Shown here one piece after another: positions 6,102 through 8,528 of a DNA stretch of 8,528 nucleotides (the first letter of the stretch is position 1; every line of letters begins with the position of its first letter). Source of the stretch: Alphaproteobacteria bacterium UBA7371. GTDB taxonomy: Bacteria > Pseudomonadota > Alphaproteobacteria > UBA8317. Made by a program: the position numbers and the translations under genes. Below the pieces are notes generated by a model that had not been told where the DNA came from, searched no databases, and saw nothing but the letters and a program-made list of their open reading frames with translations. Where the stretch lies: positions 742 through 9,269 of the forward strand of contig DKOD01000168.1 of NCBI GenBank assembly GCA_002469865.1, in the 5' to 3' direction.

Positions 6102-6503
6102 TTATTGTTCCTGAAGCTTTTGCTTCAGGTTGCTGGGCATTCTGATGGGCTTTTTTCGCATGGCATCAAGCCAAGCCAATGACACCATTGCCTCTGCCAT
6201 TTGCTGACCCTCATGCATGATATTTTGGGCAAGAATGAGGCGGCTGGCGCCGCTTGAGGACACGCAACAGGTGACAACCACCTGTTGATCCAACAGCAAG
6301 GGCCTCTTGTAATCGATTTGCAAGCATTTGACCGCAAAAAAACCCGTCACATTTCCATCCCGATGCGCTTGGTCAAAACCCAAATGACGCATCCATTCCA
6401 CCCGAGCCTGTTCGAAAATTCCTGGGTAAGCGCCATGATATACCATGCCTGCGGCATCTGTGGCCTCCCAGTAAATGCGAACAGGCCAGCCAAAGCCGCT
6501 CAT
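6102..6503 (-). CDS. ybgC: Tol-Pal associated acyl-CoA thioesterase YbgC
   Basis: YbgC is a cytoplasmic hotdog-fold acyl-CoA thioesterase of the 4-hydroxybenzoyl-CoA thioesterase type that usually heads the tol-pal operon. The 133-residue product has the active-site region VRIYWEATDAAGMVYHGAYP (8-27) with catalytic Asp16 and His23. It continues with FEQARVEWMRHLG (30-42), VKCLQIDYKRPLLLDQ (58-73) and the typical C-terminal strand. The ATG at 6503 overlaps the ruvB stop as ATGA and is preferred over a longer open frame reaching 6737, whose extra 78 residues are out-of-frame ruvB. Small deviations from the usual YxEDTDxxGxVYHxNY pattern (EATDAAG, HGAY) leave the catalytic residues intact. Confidence 0.95.
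   Translation of the reverse strand: MSGFGWPVRIYWEATDAAGMVYHGAYPGIFEQARVEWMRHLGFDQAHRDGNVTGFFAVKCLQIDYKRPLLLDQQVVVTCCVSSSGASRLILAQNIMHEGQQMAEAMVSLAWLDAMRKKPIRMPSNLKQKLQEQ
6110..6129 (-). repeat. Perfect hairpin at the 3' end of ybgC
   Basis: An 8-base perfect stem (CCTGAAGC/GCTTCAGG on the minus strand) with an AAAA loop is embedded in the last codons of ybgC (LKQKLQ), about 20 bases before the tolQ ribosome site. It is the strongest short hairpin I saw in the window. It has no T-tract, so a processing or translation-modulating role is more likely than termination; this is inference. Confidence 0.55.
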
Positions 6504-7531
6504 GAACCTTGATCTCCAAACAAATTTTGGTTGTCCCCCGAGGCCATCGGAGGGGTCATGCCGAGATGAGTCCAGCCATCTGGCAACAACATGCGCCCTC
6601 TGGGCGTGCGCTGCAGAAAACCAGTCAGCATCAAAAATGGTTCCACAATATCTTCTAGGGCATCCCTGGTCTCTGACAGTGACGCGGCAAGAGTGTCCAG
6701 CCCAACTGGCCCACCGCCAAAACGTTCCGCCAAACAACGCAGGTAACGAATATCCATGGAATCCAGCCCAGACGGGTCCACATCCAACGACCTGAGGGCC
6801 TCATCGGCAATGGCCGCGTCAATAACCCCAGACCCACGAACGGCGGCAAAATCATGGACGCGCCGCAAGAGCCTTCCAGCCACCCTGGGCGTCCCCCTGG
6901 AACGCTTAGCAATTTCCACCGCACCATCCACCTTAATCGGCGCATCCATTTTGGCCGATTGCCTGGTGATGATGTCCAAAAGCTCATCTTCTTCATAAAA
7001 TTCAAGGCGCAATGGGATGCCAAAACGATCCCTCAAGGGCGTCGTCAGCAAACCCGCCCTCGTGGTGGCACCCACAAGGGTGAAGGGGGGCAAATCAATA
7101 CGCACGGACCTGGCCGATGGGCCCTCTCCAATGATGAGATCCAGCTGAAAATCTTCCATCGCTGGGTAGAGGATTTCCTCCACCGCAGGGTTAAGCCGAT
7201 GAATTTCGTCAATGAACAACACGTCACGCGGCTGCAAATTTGTTAAGATGGCGGCAAGATCACCAGCCTTGGCGATCACCGGACCTGATGTCGCCCGAAA
7301 ATTAACCCCCAATTCACGTGCCACAATGCTGGCCAAGGTGGTTTTGCCAAGCCCTGGGGGTCCATGGAACAAGACATGGTCCATGGCTGTGCCACGGTCA
7401 CGGGCAGCCTGAACGAAAATTTCCAAATTGGCCCGCATCCGACGTTGGCCAACAAAATCTGCCAATTGTTGGGGGCGGATGCTGGTCTCATCATCGGGCC
7501 GCTCCACCACATCAATCATGCGCTCATCCAT
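6500..7531 (-). CDS. ruvB: Holliday junction branch migration ATPase RuvB
   Basis: RuvB is the AAA+ motor that, loaded by RuvA, pumps DNA through the Holliday junction. From the ATG at 7531 the product has 343 residues. Motifs are Walker A GPPGLGKT (57-64), Walker B LFIDE (105-109), sensor 1 GATTRAG (154-160), the arginine-finger segment PLRDRFG (165-171) and sensor 2 GTPRVAGRLLRR (213-224). The winged-helix DNA-binding domain includes GGGPVGLDTLAASLSE and GFLQRTPRGR (304-313). The open frame extends to a TTG at 7537, but AAGGGAG at 7539-7545 sits 7 bases from the ATG and almost touches the TTG, so the ATG is chosen. It overlaps ruvA by 8 bases and its stop overlaps the ybgC start. Confidence 0.98.
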   Translation of the reverse strand: MDERMIDVVERPDDETSIRPQQLADFVGQRRMRANLEIFVQAARDRGTAMDHVLFHGPPGLGKTTLASIVARELGVNFRATSGPVIAKAGDLAAILTNLQPRDVLFIDEIHRLNPAVEEILYPAMEDFQLDLIIGEGPSARSVRIDLPPFTLVGATTRAGLLTTPLRDRFGIPLRLEFYEEDELLDIITRQSAKMDAPIKVDGAVEIAKRSRGTPRVAGRLLRRVHDFAAVRGSGVIDAAIADEALRSLDVDPSGLDSMDIRYLRCLAERFGGGPVGLDTLAASLSETRDALEDIVEPFLMLTGFLQRTPRGRMLLPDGWTHLGMTPPMASGDNQNLFGDQGS

Positions 7532-8129
7532 GACCAAGCTCCCTTAGGGCCACCCGCAACACTTCTTCGAAGGTGGCATCGGGCATGGATTGATGCAATT
7601 CGCGAATTTTTGTTCTCACCCGGCCATCTTGGAACCCAAGATTGCCTAATGCGGAGATGAGATCTTGCTGGAAGGCAAAGCCCGAGATGGGCATCGCCAT
7701 ATTATCTTCAGCGCCATGGCCACCATCAATGGGCATGATCTTATCCTTCAACTCAGTCACCAGACGGGCCGCAAGTTTGGGACCAACACCTGGAACAGGC
7801 TTGAAGGTGCCTGCGGCGCCTTGGGCAACTGCTTCATGCAATGCGTTTGGCGGCAAGTGGTCAAGAATAGCCAAAGCAAGTTTGGGACCAACACCCTGAA
7901 CACCATGAAGAATATTGAATAGGGATTGGATGTCAGGGCTCACAAAACCATAGAGCATAAAGGCATCTTCACGAATGATGGTCTCCACATGCAATTCCAA
8001 TACATCGCCCTGGGTTATCTTTGCCAAAAGTCCTTGGCCTGCATGAACCAAATAGCCAACCCCCTGAACGTCAAGGATAAGCGCCTGTTCACGCACCGCA
8101 GCAACCCGGCCTGACAAATATGCAATCAT
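7524..8129 (-). CDS. ruvA: Holliday junction DNA helicase subunit RuvA
   Basis: RuvA forms tetramers that bind the four-way junction and load RuvB rings. The 201-residue product starts with the family N-terminus MIAYLSGRV. The OB-fold domain covers about 1-63 (IIREDAFMLYGF at 51-62). The middle domain has two helix-hairpin-helix motifs, GVQGVGPKLALAIL (76-89) and VPGVGPKLAARLV (112-124). A flexible acidic linker (about 135-150) precedes the C-terminal RuvB-binding domain (about 154-201, SALGNLGFQDGRV and EEVLRVALREL). The ATG at 8129 overlaps the ruvC stop as ATGA. The longer frame up to 8174 is rejected because its extra 15 residues are only out-of-frame ruvC. The two helix-hairpin-helix motifs share an exact 20-base DNA repeat. 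Confidence 0.98.
   Translation of the reverse strand: MIAYLSGRVAAVREQALILDVQGVGYLVHAGQGLLAKITQGDVLELHVETIIREDAFMLYGFVSPDIQSLFNILHGVQGVGPKLALAILDHLPPNALHEAVAQGAAGTFKPVPGVGPKLAARLVTELKDKIMPIDGGHGAEDNMAMPISGFAFQQDLISALGNLGFQDGRVRTKIRELHQSMPDATFEEVLRVALRELGHG
7539..7545 (-). promoter_or_regulatory. Ribosome binding site of ruvB
   Basis: AAGGGAG on the minus strand, within the 3' end of ruvA. Its 7-base spacing to the ATG at 7531, against 1 base to the TTG at 7537, decides the ruvB start. Confidence 0.65.
7771..7790 (-). repeat. Direct repeat copy in ruvA (second helix-hairpin-helix)
   Basis: Exact 20-base match to 7876-7895, in the same orientation and reading frame, 105 bases (35 codons) apart. 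It encodes the GVGPKLA of the second helix-hairpin-helix motif. Beyond it, 5 of the next 7 bases also match. Confidence 0.85.
7876..7895 (-). repeat. Direct repeat copy in ruvA (first helix-hairpin-helix)
   Basis: Partner of the repeat at 7771-7790. It encodes GVGPKLA of the first helix-hairpin-helix motif with identical codons. Confidence 0.85.
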
Positions 8130-8528
8130 CCTGCCACACGCCCCGTCATGATTGGGTTTTGGTGACCATGGCAAATGGCAATGGCCAGGGCATCAGCAGC
8201 ATCAGGGCTTTTAAAATTAGCACCCGGCAAAAGGCGTTTGACCATATCCTGAACCTGCTGCTTGCCCGCGTGACCGACGCCAACAACCGCCTTTTTGACG
8301 TGGTTGGGGGCGTATTCCGATACCGGAATCCCCAATTGCCGAGGCACCAACAGGGTAATCGCCCGGGCATGACCAAGCTTCAAGGTGGCCACGGCATCTT
8401 TGTTCACGAACGTATGTTCGACAGCCACCTCGTCAGGTGCCCATTGTTCCATCATGGAAGTTAAACCATCATAAAGATTCAACAGACGATCCGCTAAGGC
8501 CACGCCAGGTTTTGTGGAATGCCTGCCG
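8126..8528 (-). CDS. ruvC: Holliday junction resolvase RuvC, C-terminal part (5' end beyond the window)
   Basis: RuvC is the endonuclease that nicks Holliday junctions symmetrically after RuvAB branch migration. The window holds the last 133 codons; the frame stays open to the window edge. The visible part begins at the loop before ALADRLLNLYDGL and contains DEVAVEHTFVNKD with the second catalytic acid (Glu37 of the fragment). It continues with ATLKLGHARA, the EYAPNHVKKAVVGVGHAGK segment and SPDAADALAIAICH with the last two catalytic aspartates (109 and 112 of the fragment). The first catalytic Asp and about 35-40 residues lie beyond the edge. A GTG at 8503 is open in frame but is internal to the family alignment and is not the start. 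The stop overlaps ruvA as ATGA. Confidence 0.97.
   Translation of the reverse strand, partial: GRHSTKPGVALADRLLNLYDGLTSMMEQWAPDEVAVEHTFVNKDAVATLKLGHARAITLLVPRQLGIPVSEYAPNHVKKAVVGVGHAGKQQVQDMVKRLLPGANFKSPDAADALAIAICHGHQNPIMTGRVAG

Noticed and set aside
6504..6737. N-terminal extension of ybgC by 78 residues
   Set aside because: It is out-of-frame ruvB sequence; the family alignment and the ATGA overlap place the start at 6503.
8130..8174. N-terminal extension of ruvA by 15 residues
   Set aside because: It is out-of-frame ruvC; RuvA proteins begin MIxxLxG, which matches the ATG at 8129.

Overview
The window is a single, uninterrupted run of eleven conserved housekeeping genes, all on the minus strand. 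Read in the direction of transcription (from high to low coordinates) the order is ruvC (5' end outside the window) - ruvA - ruvB - ybgC - tolQ - tolR - tolA - tolB - pal - cpoB - tilS - ftsH (3' end outside the window). This order, and above all tol-pal-cpoB followed directly by tilS and ftsH, is the arrangement known from Alphaproteobacteria. Moderate GC, an alphaproteobacterial style TolA (a proline/glutamate-rich linker and a paired-cysteine C-terminal domain) and the CpoB layout agree with that. I cannot place it below class level from the sequence alone.

Region by region: 8528-6500 holds the Holliday junction machinery. RuvC is the resolvase, RuvA binds the junction and RuvB is the AAA+ branch-migration motor. 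6503-1457 holds the Tol-Pal envelope system: the acyl-CoA thioesterase YbgC, the inner-membrane motor TolQ-TolR, the energy-transmitting TolA, periplasmic TolB, the outer-membrane lipoprotein Pal and the periplasmic coordinator CpoB. Together they constrict the outer membrane during division. 1556-483 holds tilS, the tRNA-Ile lysidine synthetase. 398-1 holds the first 132 codons of ftsH, the membrane AAA+ protease.

The genes are very tightly packed. Junctions ruvC/ruvA, ruvB/ybgC and tolA/tolB are 4-base ATGA overlaps, ruvA/ruvB overlap by 8 bases, tolR/tolA by 11, and tolQ/tolR and pal/cpoB are separated by 2 and 10 bases. The largest gap is 84 bases before ftsH. This suggests one or a few long transcripts with translational coupling. 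Clear perfect inverted repeats sit near three of the looser junctions (end of ybgC, tolB-pal, tilS-ftsH), where differential expression would be expected.

I found no mobile element, CRISPR array, RNA gene, phage gene or unfamiliar gene, and I do not think the window hides a new system. The points worth checking are small-scale: the hairpins, a 20-base exact direct repeat in ruvA, the unusual start and roughly 100-base overlap of tilS, and a possible TTG start for ftsH.
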